This document shows, piece by piece, positions 49,407 through 58,594 of a stretch of 64,000 nucleotides of DNA. Each line of letters opens with the position of its first letter. The stretch's first letter is position 1. Both the position numbers and the translations under genes were made by a program. Origin of the DNA: an uncultured Aquincola sp. GTDB taxonomy: Bacteria; Pseudomonadota; Gammaproteobacteria; Burkholderiales; Burkholderiaceae. The stretch is taken from NCBI GenBank assembly GCA_937883885.1, contig CAKZXL010000627.1, positions 1 to 64,000 of the forward strand, read 5' to 3'. The notes beneath the pieces are model-generated. The model searched no databases, was not told the DNA's origin, and saw nothing but the letters and a program-made list of their open reading frames with translations.

Positions 49407-50558
49407 TCACACCGGATTGCGCTGCACCAGATGGCGCGCGATGATGATTCGCTGCATCTCGTTCGTGCCCTCGCCGATCAGCAGCAGCGGCGCGTCGCGG
49501 AAGTAGCGCTCGACATCGAACTCGGGCGAATAGCCGTAAGCGCCGTGGATGCGCATGCACTCGAGAGCGTTCTCCATCGCGGCCTCAGTGGCGAAGTACT
49601 TCGCCATGCCGGCCTCCATGTCGCAGCGCTCGCCGCGGTCGTAGGCGCGCGCCGCGGACTGCACCAGCAGCTTCGCGGCCTCCACGCGCGTGCCCATCTC
49701 GCCGAGCTTGAGCTGGATCGCCTGGTGCTCGCAGATCGGCTTGCCGAAGGTCTTGCGCTGCTGCGCGTAAGCGACGGCGTCGTTCAGCGCCGCGGTGGCC
49801 ACGCCCAACCCCCGCGCGGCGACGTTGATGCGTCCGAGTTCAAGCCCCGACAGCACCTGCTGCAACCCCCGGCCTTCGACGCCGCCGATCAACCGCGCTG
49901 CCGGCACGCGGTAATCGTCGAAACGCAGCTCGCAAGTGTCGATGCCGCGGTAGCCCAGCTTCTTCAGCTTGCGCGAGACGACGAAGCCTGGGCCCTTCTC
50001 GGCGATGAACAGGCTCATACCCTTGTGGCGCGGTTCGGCCTCGGCGTCGGTCTTGACCAGCAGCGCGATGCAGCCTCCCTGGCCGCTGTTGGTGATCCAG
50101 GTCTTGCCGCCATTGACGACGTAGTGGTCGCCGTCTTTGACCGCGCGCGTACGGATCGCCTGCAGATCAGTGCCGGCGTCGGGCTCGGTCAGGCCGATGC
50201 CGCCGCGCAGCTCGCCGCTGGCGAAACGTGGCAGCAGCTCGCGCTTTTGCGCCTCGGTGCCGCTGCGCATGACGGCGGCGGCCATTATCAGGTGCGAGTT
50301 GATGATGCCCGACAGCGACATCCACACCGTCGCAATGCGCGCGACCACCGCCGCGTAGGTGACGGTGCTCAGGCCCAGCCCGCCGTACTCGGTCGGGATG
50401 ATGCAGCCGAACAGGCCCATCTCCTTCATGCGCTCGACGATCGCCGTCGGGTACTCGTCGGCCTGTTCGAGCCGCTTGACGTGCGGCCGGACCTCGACCC
50501 GCAGGAAGCGGTCGATCGCGTCGAGGATGGCCTCGTCCTGTTGCGGCTCATGATTCAT
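49407..50558 (-). CDS. Acyl-CoA dehydrogenase
   Basis: A 383-residue ACAD with GLTEPDAGTDL flavin motif, TWITNSGQGG and a C-terminal GEGTNEMQ that carries the MCAD-type Glu base. The C-terminus ends RHLVQRNPV. It follows the MmgE/PrpD gene by 17 bases in a two-gene unit. ATG 50556-50558 fits the family N-terminus; the frame upstream is a shadow. Specificity unknown. Confidence 0.9.
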   Translation of the reverse strand: MNHEPQQDEAILDAIDRFLRVEVRPHVKRLEQADEYPTAIVERMKEMGLFGCIIPTEYGGLGLSTVTYAAVVARIATVWMSLSGIINSHLIMAAAVMRSGTEAQKRELLPRFASGELRGGIGLTEPDAGTDLQAIRTRAVKDGDHYVVNGGKTWITNSGQGGCIALLVKTDAEAEPRHKGMSLFIAEKGPGFVVSRKLKKLGYRGIDTCELRFDDYRVPAARLIGGVEGRGLQQVLSGLELGRINVAARGLGVATAALNDAVAYAQQRKTFGKPICEHQAIQLKLGEMGTRVEAAKLLVQSAARAYDRGERCDMEAGMAKYFATEAAMENALECMRIHGAYGYSPEFDVERYFRDAPLLLIGEGTNEMQRIIIARHLVQRNPV

Positions 50559-50575
50559 CAAGGAGCCTTTCCGTG

Positions 50576-51979
50576 TCAGCCGCGAGCGGCCAGTCCGGCC
50601 TGCAGGTCGGCCGCCGCAACGTCGCGCCCGATCGCCAGCACCAGCTCGCGCACCTGCGCGGCGCGCGCCGGCGAGGCGACCAGCGCCATGTTCTCGTCGT
50701 ACTTGCGCACGACCTCGGCGTCGGAGATCGGGCGTTCCTCGCCGCCGCGGTTGACGTGCTCGCGGTGGCGAAGCTCTCGGCCGTCGTCCAGCGTGACGAT
50801 GACCTCGCCCGAGTAGTACTTCGGAAACGGTGAGTCCGGGTCGACCTCGTGTTCGACCTTGGAGGCGAGCGCGAGCGTGCGCTGGTCCCTCAGCGCCTCG
50901 TCGTCGAGTTCGGCGAGGCCGAAGCGGCCGCGGATCAGCGTCGTGGCGACGATGTACGGGATGCTGAACTGCGCGTCGTAGCTGTTCTGCGGGCGCTTCT
51001 TCGTGGCCACGGGTTCGCACACCGTCTTCACCACCTCGGCCGGCACGCGTGCGCGCACGCTGCGGATCTGCTCGGGCCGCAAACCGTGCCGTTCGCGAAG
51101 CGTCACCGCCGCATCCGCGCAGGCGTGCGTGAAGTGGCAGGCCGGCAGCGGCTTGACGTTGACCTTGGCGAGTTCCCACACATCGCCCAGGCCGGCGGTC
51201 GCAAGCGCCAGGTCGCCTTCGCGCGCGAGCGGTCCGAGGTGGCTGTTGAACAGGCCGAAGCGGCCCTCGTACACCTGCCGGGGGCCGACGAAGCCGTGGC
51301 GCGCCATCGTCGCGGCGGTGAGACCGGCGCCGGCCGCCCAACCCGGGTGCATGCGCTTGGTCCAGGCGCCGTCCTGCAGGAACTCCATGCTGCCCGAGCC
51401 CATCGACAGCGCGATGCCCTGTGCCGACGCCAGCTGCGCCGCGTTCAGCCCCAACAGCCGTCCGGCCACCAGCGTGCAGGCGAAGGCACCGATCAGACCG
51501 GTGGGGTGAAAGCCAACCTGATGGAAGCCGCCCTTGGCCACCGAAGCCAGCCGCGCGCCGACCTCCATTCCGCAGACGTACGCGGCAAGCATCGCTTCGC
51601 CGTCGAGCCTTGCCTGGGCCGCGGTGCCCAGCGCACAGGGGAAGGTGCTTGCAGTGGCGTGGATCACGCCGGCGGCATGCGTGTCGTCATAGTCCAGCCC
51701 GTGGATCAGGATGCCGTTCATCAGCATCGCGTCACGCAGCGCCAGGCGCGCCGGTGACGCAATCACCGGTGTGTTGCCGCCCTGGGACGACAAGTCCCGC
51801 ATGGCCGACAGCGAGCGGTGCGCGAAGTCGTAGTGCGTGGATGCATGGGCAATGCCCACGGCATCGAGGATCAGGTGGCGGGCCCGATCCAGCACTGCCG
51901 CGGGAATGTCCGCCGTCCGCAGCGTCGCGGCGAAGTCGGCGAGCGTGTCGGCGATGGTCGGGTCGGTCTGGTTGCTCAT
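50576..51979 (-). CDS. MmgE/PrpD family protein (2-methylcitrate dehydratase-like)
   Basis: A 467-residue MmgE/PrpD protein. HGLDYDDTHAAGVIHATAS, QVGFHPTG and SMEFLQDGAWTKRMHPGWAA are hallmark segments. The family includes 2-methylcitrate dehydratase, cis-aconitate decarboxylase and several uncharacterised dehydratases of alicyclic or hydroxy acids. There is no prpB or prpC here, so a methylcitrate role is unlikely; dehydration of a pathway intermediate is more plausible. ATG 51977-51979; the promoter faces the divergent crotonase and contains the shared operator. Confidence 0.85.
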   Translation of the reverse strand: MSNQTDPTIADTLADFAATLRTADIPAAVLDRARHLILDAVGIAHASTHYDFAHRSLSAMRDLSSQGGNTPVIASPARLALRDAMLMNGILIHGLDYDDTHAAGVIHATASTFPCALGTAAQARLDGEAMLAAYVCGMEVGARLASVAKGGFHQVGFHPTGLIGAFACTLVAGRLLGLNAAQLASAQGIALSMGSGSMEFLQDGAWTKRMHPGWAAGAGLTAATMARHGFVGPRQVYEGRFGLFNSHLGPLAREGDLALATAGLGDVWELAKVNVKPLPACHFTHACADAAVTLRERHGLRPEQIRSVRARVPAEVVKTVCEPVATKKRPQNSYDAQFSIPYIVATTLIRGRFGLAELDDEALRDQRTLALASKVEHEVDPDSPFPKYYSGEVIVTLDDGRELRHREHVNRGGEERPISDAEVVRKYDENMALVASPARAAQVRELVLAIGRDVAAADLQAGLAARG

Positions 51980-52080
51980 GGCCTGCTTGCGGTTCTCATG
52001 ACCGTCGGGCGATGGAGAGCCGGGAGGCACCCCGAACGATGCTTTGCGGCGGCTCCTTGGCCAGCAGTATAGCGGGCAAA

Positions 52081-52096
52081 CCAAACAGCTGTTAGG
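52081..52096. promoter_or_regulatory. Shared palindromic operator, copy 4
   Basis: CCAAACAGCTGTTAGG matches CCWAAC-N4-GTTWGG at 12 of 12 positions, 30 bases upstream of the plus-strand crotonase ATG and about 100 bases from the divergent MmgE/PrpD start. TATGAT (52097-52102) abuts it and is a good plus-strand -10 (5 of 6), so binding would cover the promoter. Confidence 0.65.
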
Positions 52097-52126
52097 TATG
52101 ATGAGCCGTTCATCCGAGGAGCAGCC

Positions 52127-52915
52127 ATGAACGACACCCCGAGCACCCCGGCCGTGGGCGTGGATAAGCAGGGCCACGTCGCGATCGTCGAGATCCGCCG
52201 TCCGCCGCACAACTACTTCGACGCAGCCATGATCCAGGGGATCGCGGATGCTTTCGAAGCACTGGAGGGCGACGCCGCTTGCCGTGCCATCGTGTTGTGC
52301 GCTCAGGGAACGGCCTTCTGCGCCGGCGCCAACTTTGCCACCCGGGATGCGGCGCCACCGCAAAAGAGCCCTCGCGCGGTCAACCCGCTGTACTTCGAGG
52401 CCATCCGACTGGTGGCCTGCACAAAGCCCGTGATCGCTGCCGTGCACGGCCCGGCCATCGGCGGAGGCTTGGGCCTGGCGCTGGCCGCCGACTTCCGCGT
52501 CACCTGCGCCGAGGCGCGCTTTTCGGCCAACTTCAACCGGCTGGGCATCCATCCCGGCTTCGGCTTGTCTTACATGCTGCCGCGGCTCGTCGGGCAGCAG
52601 CAGGCGTCGCTGCTGTTCTACACCGGCCGCCGCATCGCGGGCGAGGAGGCAGTGCGCATCGGCCTGGCCGATCAACTCGTGCCGCAGCCGGAGGTGCGCT
52701 CCAAGGCGATCGAACTGGCCGAGGAGATCGCCGCTTCTTCACCCGTCGCGGTGCAGTCCACGCGATCCACCTTGCGCGCGGGCCTGGTCGAGCAGTTCCG
52801 GCTCGCGGTCGCGCGCGAGAGCATCGAGCAGAACATTCATTTCGAGACCGAGGACTTCCAGGAGGGTGTCAGGGCCATGTCCGAGCGGCGTATGCCGCGG
52901 TTTAAGGGATATTGA
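52127..52915 (+). CDS. Crotonase-family protein without canonical catalytic Glu
   Basis: A 262-residue crotonase. AFCAGANF and GPAIGGGLGLAL provide the oxyanion hole. At the two catalytic Glu positions it has Phe (FSANFNRLG) and Leu (ASLLFYTG), so a classical hydratase mechanism is unlikely; the subfamily with NRLGIHPGFG is widespread but I cannot assign its reaction. GAGGAG lies 7 bases before ATG 52127. It is a single-gene transcription unit with a promoter overlapped by the shared operator. Confidence 0.85.
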   Translation: MNDTPSTPAVGVDKQGHVAIVEIRRPPHNYFDAAMIQGIADAFEALEGDAACRAIVLCAQGTAFCAGANFATRDAAPPQKSPRAVNPLYFEAIRLVACTKPVIAAVHGPAIGGGLGLALAADFRVTCAEARFSANFNRLGIHPGFGLSYMLPRLVGQQQASLLFYTGRRIAGEEAVRIGLADQLVPQPEVRSKAIELAEEIAASSPVAVQSTRSTLRAGLVEQFRLAVARESIEQNIHFETEDFQEGVRAMSERRMPRFKGY

Positions 52916-52998
52916 CGGCGAAGTGGGCGAGAGCGTCGGGCCTGCCTCGAGCGTGGAGGCCGCGACAGACCCGATGAGTCTCCCGAACGAAGCAATCA

Positions 52999-53345
52999 AC
53001 ACGCGCCGCGAATCCCGGCGGCCAGGCCATTGACCTTGTCGTTGGCGACTATCACGATGCCGCTGCCAAGACCCCCCGTTTTCCACCACGGTGCCATGCC
53101 CAGGGCTTTGTTGTCGTCAAATCCAGTCGGAGCGTGCAAGGCCGTGCGCTTGGACAGCCGGTAGCTGGCGCCGAGGACGAACAGCTCACTCGTGGTCGAC
53201 GCGCCGATTCCCTCCTTGACGGCCCAGCACTGGGCGGCCATGGTCAGCACGCCGGTGGCTTCGGGGCCCGCGCCCACGGTGCGCAGTTCGGTGACGCTGG
53301 CGAGCGAGTTGCTGCCTTTTCGAACCCGACGGGAGCATTCAGCGT
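52999..53345 (-). pseudogene. Remnant of a Burkholderiales-type outer-membrane porin
   Basis: A minus-strand frame reads GSNSLASVTELRTVGAG, then GASYRLSKRTALHA and ends NDKVNGLAAGIRGAC. These are the last strands of a Gram-negative porin (LSKRT turn and final GIRH-F-type strand). Only about 110 residues of the usual 350 or so remain, and the terminal aromatic residue is lost, so it is a decayed fragment. The rest of the 455-base gap 52916-53370 shows nothing else. Such porins often accompany Bug receptor genes, and one follows here. Confidence 0.6.
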
Positions 53346-53370
53346 TTACTCACCGGGTCGCCGAAGGGTG

Positions 53371-54348
53371 CTACTGCACCGTCAGATTGAGTGATCTGAT
53401 GAGCGGGCCCCACAACGCCAACTCGGCGGCGATCACCCGCGCCAGTTCGTGAGGCTCGCCGAATGCCACGTCGAGTCCCAGCGCCGCGAGACGCTCGGCG
53501 GTGTCCGGTGCGGCGGCAACCATCTCCAGCTCGCGGCTCAGCCGCTGCTGCTGGGCCGGCGGCAGCCCGGATGGTGCAACCACGCCCATCCAGCCGCGGA
53601 ACTCATAGTCGGGCACGGTCTCGGCCATCGAAGGCAGGTCCGGGTACAGCTTGTGCCGCGTGCGCCCCGTCGTTGCCAGCAGGCGAATCTTGCCGGCGGC
53701 CGCCAGCGGCCCGGCGCTGTTGGGCGCGTCGAAGACGAACTGCAGGGCGCCGCCCATCAGGTCGTTGACTGCCAGTGCGGTGCCGCGGTAGGGCACGTGC
53801 GTGAGCTTCACGCCGGCCTTTGCCGCGAGCAGCTCGCCGCTCAGGTGGTTCGTCGATCCGATGCCGGCCGAACCGTAGCTCAGCGCCCCGGGATGCGCGC
53901 GCGCGGCCGCCAGCAGGTCGGAAAGGCTGCGCCACTGGCTGTCGGCGCGCACCGCCAGCACGTTGACGTACTCGCACAGCCTGGCCACGGGCGTGAGACT
54001 TTTCAGCGGGTCGTATCCCACGTTCTTGTAGAGGCTCGGCCCGATGCTCAGAGACGCCGTGTGGGCAAACCCGATCGTGTAGCCGTCCGCTGCCATCTTC
54101 GACAGGCGCGCGATGCCCAACGTGCTGCCGGCACCGGGCACGTTCTCGACGTTCACAGTCTGGCCGAGCTGCGCCTGCAGCCGGCTGGCGAACAGGCGTG
54201 TCACGCCGTCGGCCGGCCCGCCGGGGGCGAAGCCGACAACGAAGCGCAAGGGGCGCGACGGATAGGCCGCATCCTGCGCGTCAGCGCGCCAGGGCAGCAG
54301 CGCGGCAGCCACGCCACCGAGCAGACAATGGCGGCGAGAGTGGTTCAT
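53371..54348 (-). CDS. Bug/TctC-family periplasmic tricarboxylate-type receptor
   Basis: A 325-residue Bug receptor. The N-terminus has twin arginine (SRRHCLLGG) and a hydrophobic stretch ending WRADAQ, a possible Tat or Sec signal. Mature segments PLRFVVGFAPGGPADG, VPGAGSTLG and VPYRGTALAVNDLMGG are family hallmarks. It binds a small carboxylate in the periplasm. ATG 54346-54348 is preferred over a GTG at 54373-54375. It is the last gene of the 63-53 kb operon and, unlike the copy at 46 kb, is intact. Confidence 0.9.
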   Translation of the reverse strand: MNHSRRHCLLGGVAAALLPWRADAQDAAYPSRPLRFVVGFAPGGPADGVTRLFASRLQAQLGQTVNVENVPGAGSTLGIARLSKMAADGYTIGFAHTASLSIGPSLYKNVGYDPLKSLTPVARLCEYVNVLAVRADSQWRSLSDLLAAARAHPGALSYGSAGIGSTNHLSGELLAAKAGVKLTHVPYRGTALAVNDLMGGALQFVFDAPNSAGPLAAAGKIRLLATTGRTRHKLYPDLPSMAETVPDYEFRGWMGVVAPSGLPPAQQQRLSRELEMVAAAPDTAERLAALGLDVAFGEPHELARVIAAELALWGPLIRSLNLTVQ

Positions 54349-54391
54349 CAACTTTATCCACCTCTGGAGGTGCACGCCAGACGGGGGCCAC

Positions 54392-55558
54392 TCAGTACGA
54401 GCGCGGCAGCCCCATCACGTGCTCGGCGATGTAGTTCAACACCATCTCGCGGTTCAGCGGCGCGGTGCGCAGCAGCCGCACCAGGCCGTACAGGTCGTAG
54501 ATGCCGTACTCCTTGGTGAAGCCGTTGCCACCGTGCGTCTGGATCGCCGCGTCCACTGCATGGATGCCGGCCTCGGCGCCGGCGTACTTGGCGATGTTGG
54601 AGAACTCGCCCGCAGGCAGGCCCTGGTCGAACGCCCAGGCCGCCTTGAGCGCCATCAGCGAGGCCATCTCGATCTCGCTGCGCGCGATGGCCAGCGGATG
54701 CTGCACGCCCTGGTAGGCGCCTATCGGTGTGTTGTTGAAGAGCTTGCGGTCGTTGGCGTAGGCCACTGCCTTCTTCAGCGCGAAGCGGCCGACGCCGGTG
54801 CACAGGCCCGACAGGATGATGCGCTCCGGATTGAGCGTGTCGAACAGGATCGAGAAGCCCCTGCCAACTTCGCCGAGCACGTCGTCCTCGGTCAGCGACA
54901 CGTCGTCGAAGAACACCTGCCACTGCGTCTCGGGCACCGGGAAGGCCACCGGGATCAGCGTCTTGCTGATGCCCTTCTTCTTCATGTCGACCATGAAGAT
55001 GGTGAAGCCGTCGGTCTTCTTCTTGACCTCAGCGCGCGGCGTGGTGCGCGTCACCACCATCGCGTAGTCGGCGTGGTTGGCGTCGGTGATGAAGACCTTC
55101 TGGCCGCTCAGGCGGAAGCCGCCCTTGCCGTCGGGCTTGGCGATGGAGGTGATCTCCATCGAGTTCGAGCCCGCGTTTGGCTCAGTGATGGCGAAGCAGA
55201 AGCGGATCTCGCCGGCGCAGCCGCCCGGAAGCAGCCGGCGCTTCATCGCCTCGCTGGCGTGCTTGGCCATCAGGCCCATCGTCATCGTCGGGCCGACCAC
55301 CAGGTTCAGCAGCGGGATGCCGTTGTTCGCCAGTCCCTCCATGAACAGCAGCATCTCGGTCATTCCCTGGCCGGCTCCGCCGTAGGCCTCGGGCACCATG
55401 ATGCCGAGAAAGCCGTCGTCGGTGATCTGCTTGTACAGCTCGGCCGGCGGCTCGCTCTTCTCGGCGTACTTCTTCCAGTAGGCATGGTCGAAGCGCTGCG
55501 ACACGCGGTCGCCGTACTCGTAGACCATGCGCTGTTCCTGGGTGAGGGCGAAATCCAT
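54392..55558 (-). CDS. Acyl-CoA dehydrogenase, IVD-like branch
   Basis: A 388-residue ACAD: AITEPNAGSNS flavin motif, VFITDANHADYA, LNPERIILSG with a Glu at the IVD-type position, and an ending AEHVMGLPRSY. It belongs to the same subfamily as the ACADs at 26353 and 59809. There is no EGT motif (LLRTAPLNRE instead). It follows the crotonase by 34 bases in the minus-strand operon. ATG 55556-55558. Confidence 0.9.
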   Translation of the reverse strand: MDFALTQEQRMVYEYGDRVSQRFDHAYWKKYAEKSEPPAELYKQITDDGFLGIMVPEAYGGAGQGMTEMLLFMEGLANNGIPLLNLVVGPTMTMGLMAKHASEAMKRRLLPGGCAGEIRFCFAITEPNAGSNSMEITSIAKPDGKGGFRLSGQKVFITDANHADYAMVVTRTTPRAEVKKKTDGFTIFMVDMKKKGISKTLIPVAFPVPETQWQVFFDDVSLTEDDVLGEVGRGFSILFDTLNPERIILSGLCTGVGRFALKKAVAYANDRKLFNNTPIGAYQGVQHPLAIARSEIEMASLMALKAAWAFDQGLPAGEFSNIAKYAGAEAGIHAVDAAIQTHGGNGFTKEYGIYDLYGLVRLLRTAPLNREMVLNYIAEHVMGLPRSY

Positions 55559-55592
55559 GGGGGCTCCTGCGATGACGAAGGGAACGTGCCGT

Positions 55593-56396
55593 TCAGCGCT
55601 TGGCCGACGGGAACTGGGGCGCGCGCTTCTCCTTCACCGCGGCGACGCCTTCCTTGGCGTCCTCTCCGAGGAAGCACAGCATCTCCATCGCCAGCGAGCT
55701 CTCGAAGATCGGCCGCGCCATGTTCATCCAGCCGTTGAGCGAACGCTTGGTGAAGCGGATGGCCTGCTGGCTGCCGGCGGCCAGCTTGTCTGCGACTTCC
55801 ATCGCCTTGTCCATCAGCTGCGCGCGCGGCACGCACAGGCTCACCAGGCCGATGCGCTCGGCCTCCTTGCCCGACACGAACTCGGCCGTCATCAGGTAGT
55901 ACTTGGCCTTAGCCATGCCGCACAGCAGCGGCCAGCAGATCGCCGCATGGTCGCCCGCGGCCACACCGAGCTTGACGTGGCCGTCGGTGATCTTCGCCTC
56001 TTCGGCCATGATGCTGATGTCGGCCATCATCGCGACTGCCAGCCCGGCGCCGACCGCCACACCGTTGATCGCCGAGATCACTGGCTTGTCGCAGGCCATG
56101 ACGTTGTAGACGATGTCGGAGGCCTCGTTCATCACCATGTTGATCGTCTCGGCATTGCCGACCATGTTGGTGATCCAGTTCAGGTCGCCGCCGGCGGAGA
56201 AGGCCTTGTCGCCGGCGCCGGTGATCACCGCCACCTTGGTCTTGGGATCGTCGTTGACCACGCCCCAGACCTTGGTCAGCTCCCAGTGCAGGCGGCCGTT
56301 GGTGGCGTTCATCACCTCGGGGCGGTTGATCGTGATCAGCAGCACGCCGTTGGGCTTGTGGTCGAACTTCAGGAACTGGAAGTCGGAGTAGTTCAT
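55593..56396 (-). CDS. Crotonase-fold protein with His/Tyr replacing both catalytic glutamates
   Basis: A 267-residue crotonase. KAFSAGGDL and [10 protein letters not shown] give the oxyanion hole; the catalytic Glu positions read His140 (TDGHVKLG) and Tyr166 (AKYYLMT). The same residues occur at the same numbers in the 15574 protein, so the two define a subgroup with a non-standard active site. The ATG is 56394-56396; the open frame further upstream overlaps the SDR and is rejected. Located between an MFE2-like SDR and an ACAD, it may still act on an enoyl-CoA. Confidence 0.85.
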   Translation of the reverse strand: MNYSDFQFLKFDHKPNGVLLITINRPEVMNATNGRLHWELTKVWGVVNDDPKTKVAVITGAGDKAFSAGGDLNWITNMVGNAETINMVMNEASDIVYNVMACDKPVISAINGVAVGAGLAVAMMADISIMAEEAKITDGHVKLGVAAGDHAAICWPLLCGMAKAKYYLMTAEFVSGKEAERIGLVSLCVPRAQLMDKAMEVADKLAAGSQQAIRFTKRSLNGWMNMARPIFESSLAMEMLCFLGEDAKEGVAAVKEKRAPQFPSAKR

Positions 56397-56467
56397 CGGA
56401 AGGGTCCTCGGTGGTCGATGGTGGAGAGGGTAGGGCTGTGCGAGGGGAATCGGGGGATGGGTCGGGC

Positions 56468-57388
56468 TCAGACCGGATCCCATGAAAACACGACGGCCGA
56501 GCTCTCCAGCGGGAAGAAATTGGGCTTCATCGCCGGCAGTACCCGCTCGGCGATCGTTTCGGGCGTCCAGCCCTCGGCGGTGTGCATGCCGCGCACCGGT
56601 CGCGGCTGGCTCATCAGGAAGATCTCGTTGCCGCGCACCGCGAAGATCTGCGAGGTCACCTCGGCCGCGGCGTCGCTGGCGAGGAAGGCCGCCATCGGGG
56701 CGATCTGCGCGGTGTCGAGCTTCTTGAGCTTCTCGACGCGCGCCTGCTGCTCGGGCGTATCGGTCGGGATCGAGCCGATCATGCGGCTCCACGCGAACGG
56801 CGAGATGCAATTGGAGCGCACGTTGTAGCGCTTCATGTCGCCGGCGATCGATCGCGAGAGCGCGACGATGCCGAGCTTGGCGGCGCCGTAGTTGGCCTGG
56901 CCCAGATTGCCGATCAGACCGGAGGTGGAGGTCATGTGCACGTAGGCGCCCGACTGCTGTGACTTGAAGTGCGGTGCCGCGGCGCGCGAGACGTTGAAGC
57001 TCCCGTTGAGGTGCACGTCGATCACGGCCTTCCACTCGTCCTGCGACATGGCAAAGAACATGCGGTCGCGGAGGATGCCGGCGTTGTTGACGACGATGTC
57101 GATGCGGCCGAAGTGATCTACAGCGCACTGCACGATGCGGTGCGCGGAGTTCCACTCGGCCACACTGTCGGTAGAAAGCGCAGCTTGGCCGCCCATGGCC
57201 TTGATCTCGTCGACCACCTGCTGACCAAGGCTGGCATCGTTGCCTTCACCACTGACCGATGCACCCACGTCGTTGACGACAATCTTGGCGCCCTGGGCGG
57301 CCATCTCGAGCGCAATGTCGCGCCCGATGCCGCGCCCCGAGCCGGTCACCACGGCGACCTTGTCTTTCAGCATGCTGCCTTTGTGCAT
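56468..57388 (-). CDS. MFE2/HSD17B4-like SDR
   Basis: A 306-residue SDR, longer than FabG-type proteins by a C-terminal extension of about 50 residues. TGSGRGIG is at 15-22, NNAG at 101-104, Ser154, Y167-x3-K171. The NDVGASVSGEG segment and the extension match the dehydrogenase domain of peroxisomal multifunctional enzyme 2, which oxidises (3R)-hydroxyacyl-CoA of branched and steroid side chains. AAAGGA lies 9 bases upstream of ATG 57386-57388. It follows the ACAD alpha gene by 43 bases. Confidence 0.87.
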   Translation of the reverse strand: MHKGSMLKDKVAVVTGSGRGIGRDIALEMAAQGAKIVVNDVGASVSGEGNDASLGQQVVDEIKAMGGQAALSTDSVAEWNSAHRIVQCAVDHFGRIDIVVNNAGILRDRMFFAMSQDEWKAVIDVHLNGSFNVSRAAAPHFKSQQSGAYVHMTSTSGLIGNLGQANYGAAKLGIVALSRSIAGDMKRYNVRSNCISPFAWSRMIGSIPTDTPEQQARVEKLKKLDTAQIAPMAAFLASDAAAEVTSQIFAVRGNEIFLMSQPRPVRGMHTAEGWTPETIAERVLPAMKPNFFPLESSAVVFSWDPV

Positions 57389-57431
57389 ATCGGGTCTTCC
57401 TTTGAAAGAATGAATCGAAGGGGGTGCTTGA

Positions 57432-58583
57432 TCAGCTCGGCAGCTGAAGCACGGTGCTCGCCAGGATGTTGCGCTGGATCTCGTTGCTGCCGCCGTAGAT
57501 GGTGGCCGGGCGTGCGTTGTAGAAGGTCGTGAGCACGTCGATCGCGCCGTCATCCGTCTCAACATCGCCCGCTGTCGCTCCGCTGGCCCCGGCGATCTCG
57601 ACCAGTACGTTGGCCAGCCGGGAGTAGGTCTCGGTGGCGAAGACCTTGAGCATCGAGACCTCGGGCCCCAGCGCCTCGCCGCGCTTGACCTGTTCGACGA
57701 AGCACGCGTAGAGCGTGCCGAGGTCGGCGACGTCCAGCGCCAGCTGCGTGTAGCGGTCGGCGAACACCGGATCTTCGAGCAGCCCCAGTCTGGCCGCGGC
57801 CTGTTCGACGCGCGACAGTGCGTATTGGCTCTGCTTGGGGCTGCCGAGGAAGATGCGCTCGAAGCCGAGCAGCGCTTTGGCGATGGTCCATCCCTTGTTC
57901 AACTCGCCGACGATGTTGGCGCGTGGCACGCGCACGTTGTCCAGGAAGACCTCGCAGAAGTCCTCGGCGCCGGCAATGTTGCGGATCGGCCGCACCGTGA
58001 CGCCCGGGCTCTTCATGTCGGCCAGCAGGAAGCTGATGCCCTCCTGCTTCTTGGCTGCCTTGTCGGTGCGCACGAGCAGGAAGATGTGGGTCGCGTCCTG
58101 CGCCAGCGTGGTCCAGATCTTCTGCCCGTTGACGATGAAGTCGTCGCCGTCGGCCACGGCCTCGGTGCGCAGACTGGCGAGGTCGGAACCCGAGTTTGGC
58201 TCCGAATAGCCCTGGCACCAGATGTCCTGGCATGACAGGATGCGCGGCAGATAGTGCGCACGCTGCGCGTCGGTGCCGTGCTGGATGAGCAGCGGCCCGA
58301 CCATGGTGATGCCCATGTCGGGTGCGCGCGCCACGCCGTGCCGCTCCTGCTCCTCGATGAAGACGATCAACTTGTCCGGTGCCAGGCCCATGCCGCCATG
58401 GCGCGCCGGCCAGCTCGGAGCCAGCCAGCCGTGGGCCGCCAGCTTCAGTGTCCACTCGCGGATCTCGTTCCAGCGCAGGCGCCGCTTGGGGTAGCGCAGG
58501 TGTTCGGGGTAGTGCTTCTGGAAGAAGGCTCTCACCTCAGCGCGGAAGGCGTCGGTGTCCATCGTGTTCCACTCTTTGGCCAT
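57432..58583 (-). CDS. Acyl-CoA dehydrogenase, alpha subunit of a second heteromeric pair
   Basis: An ACAD of about 383 residues with CQGYSEPNSGSD, KIWTTLAQDATHIF and C-terminal IYGGSNEIQ, closely parallel to the 21175 protein. It begins 11 bases after the motif-poor partner at 58595, an alpha/beta arrangement as at 21-23 kb but in the opposite gene order. Two starts are possible, ATG 58581-58583 (GAGG about 9 bases upstream) and 58560-58562; I prefer the first. It should bind FAD in an alpha2-beta2 enzyme for bulky acyl-CoA. Confidence 0.87.
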   Translation of the reverse strand: MAKEWNTMDTDAFRAEVRAFFQKHYPEHLRYPKRRLRWNEIREWTLKLAAHGWLAPSWPARHGGMGLAPDKLIVFIEEQERHGVARAPDMGITMVGPLLIQHGTDAQRAHYLPRILSCQDIWCQGYSEPNSGSDLASLRTEAVADGDDFIVNGQKIWTTLAQDATHIFLLVRTDKAAKKQEGISFLLADMKSPGVTVRPIRNIAGAEDFCEVFLDNVRVPRANIVGELNKGWTIAKALLGFERIFLGSPKQSQYALSRVEQAAARLGLLEDPVFADRYTQLALDVADLGTLYACFVEQVKRGEALGPEVSMLKVFATETYSRLANVLVEIAGASGATAGDVETDDGAIDVLTTFYNARPATIYGGSNEIQRNILASTVLQLPS

Positions 58584-58594
58584 GTTCGACGCCC

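Noticed and set aside
50576..51979. Methylcitrate-cycle dehydratase PrpD
   Set aside because: No prpB, prpC or acnD nearby; the MmgE/PrpD family is broad, so only the family name is supported.
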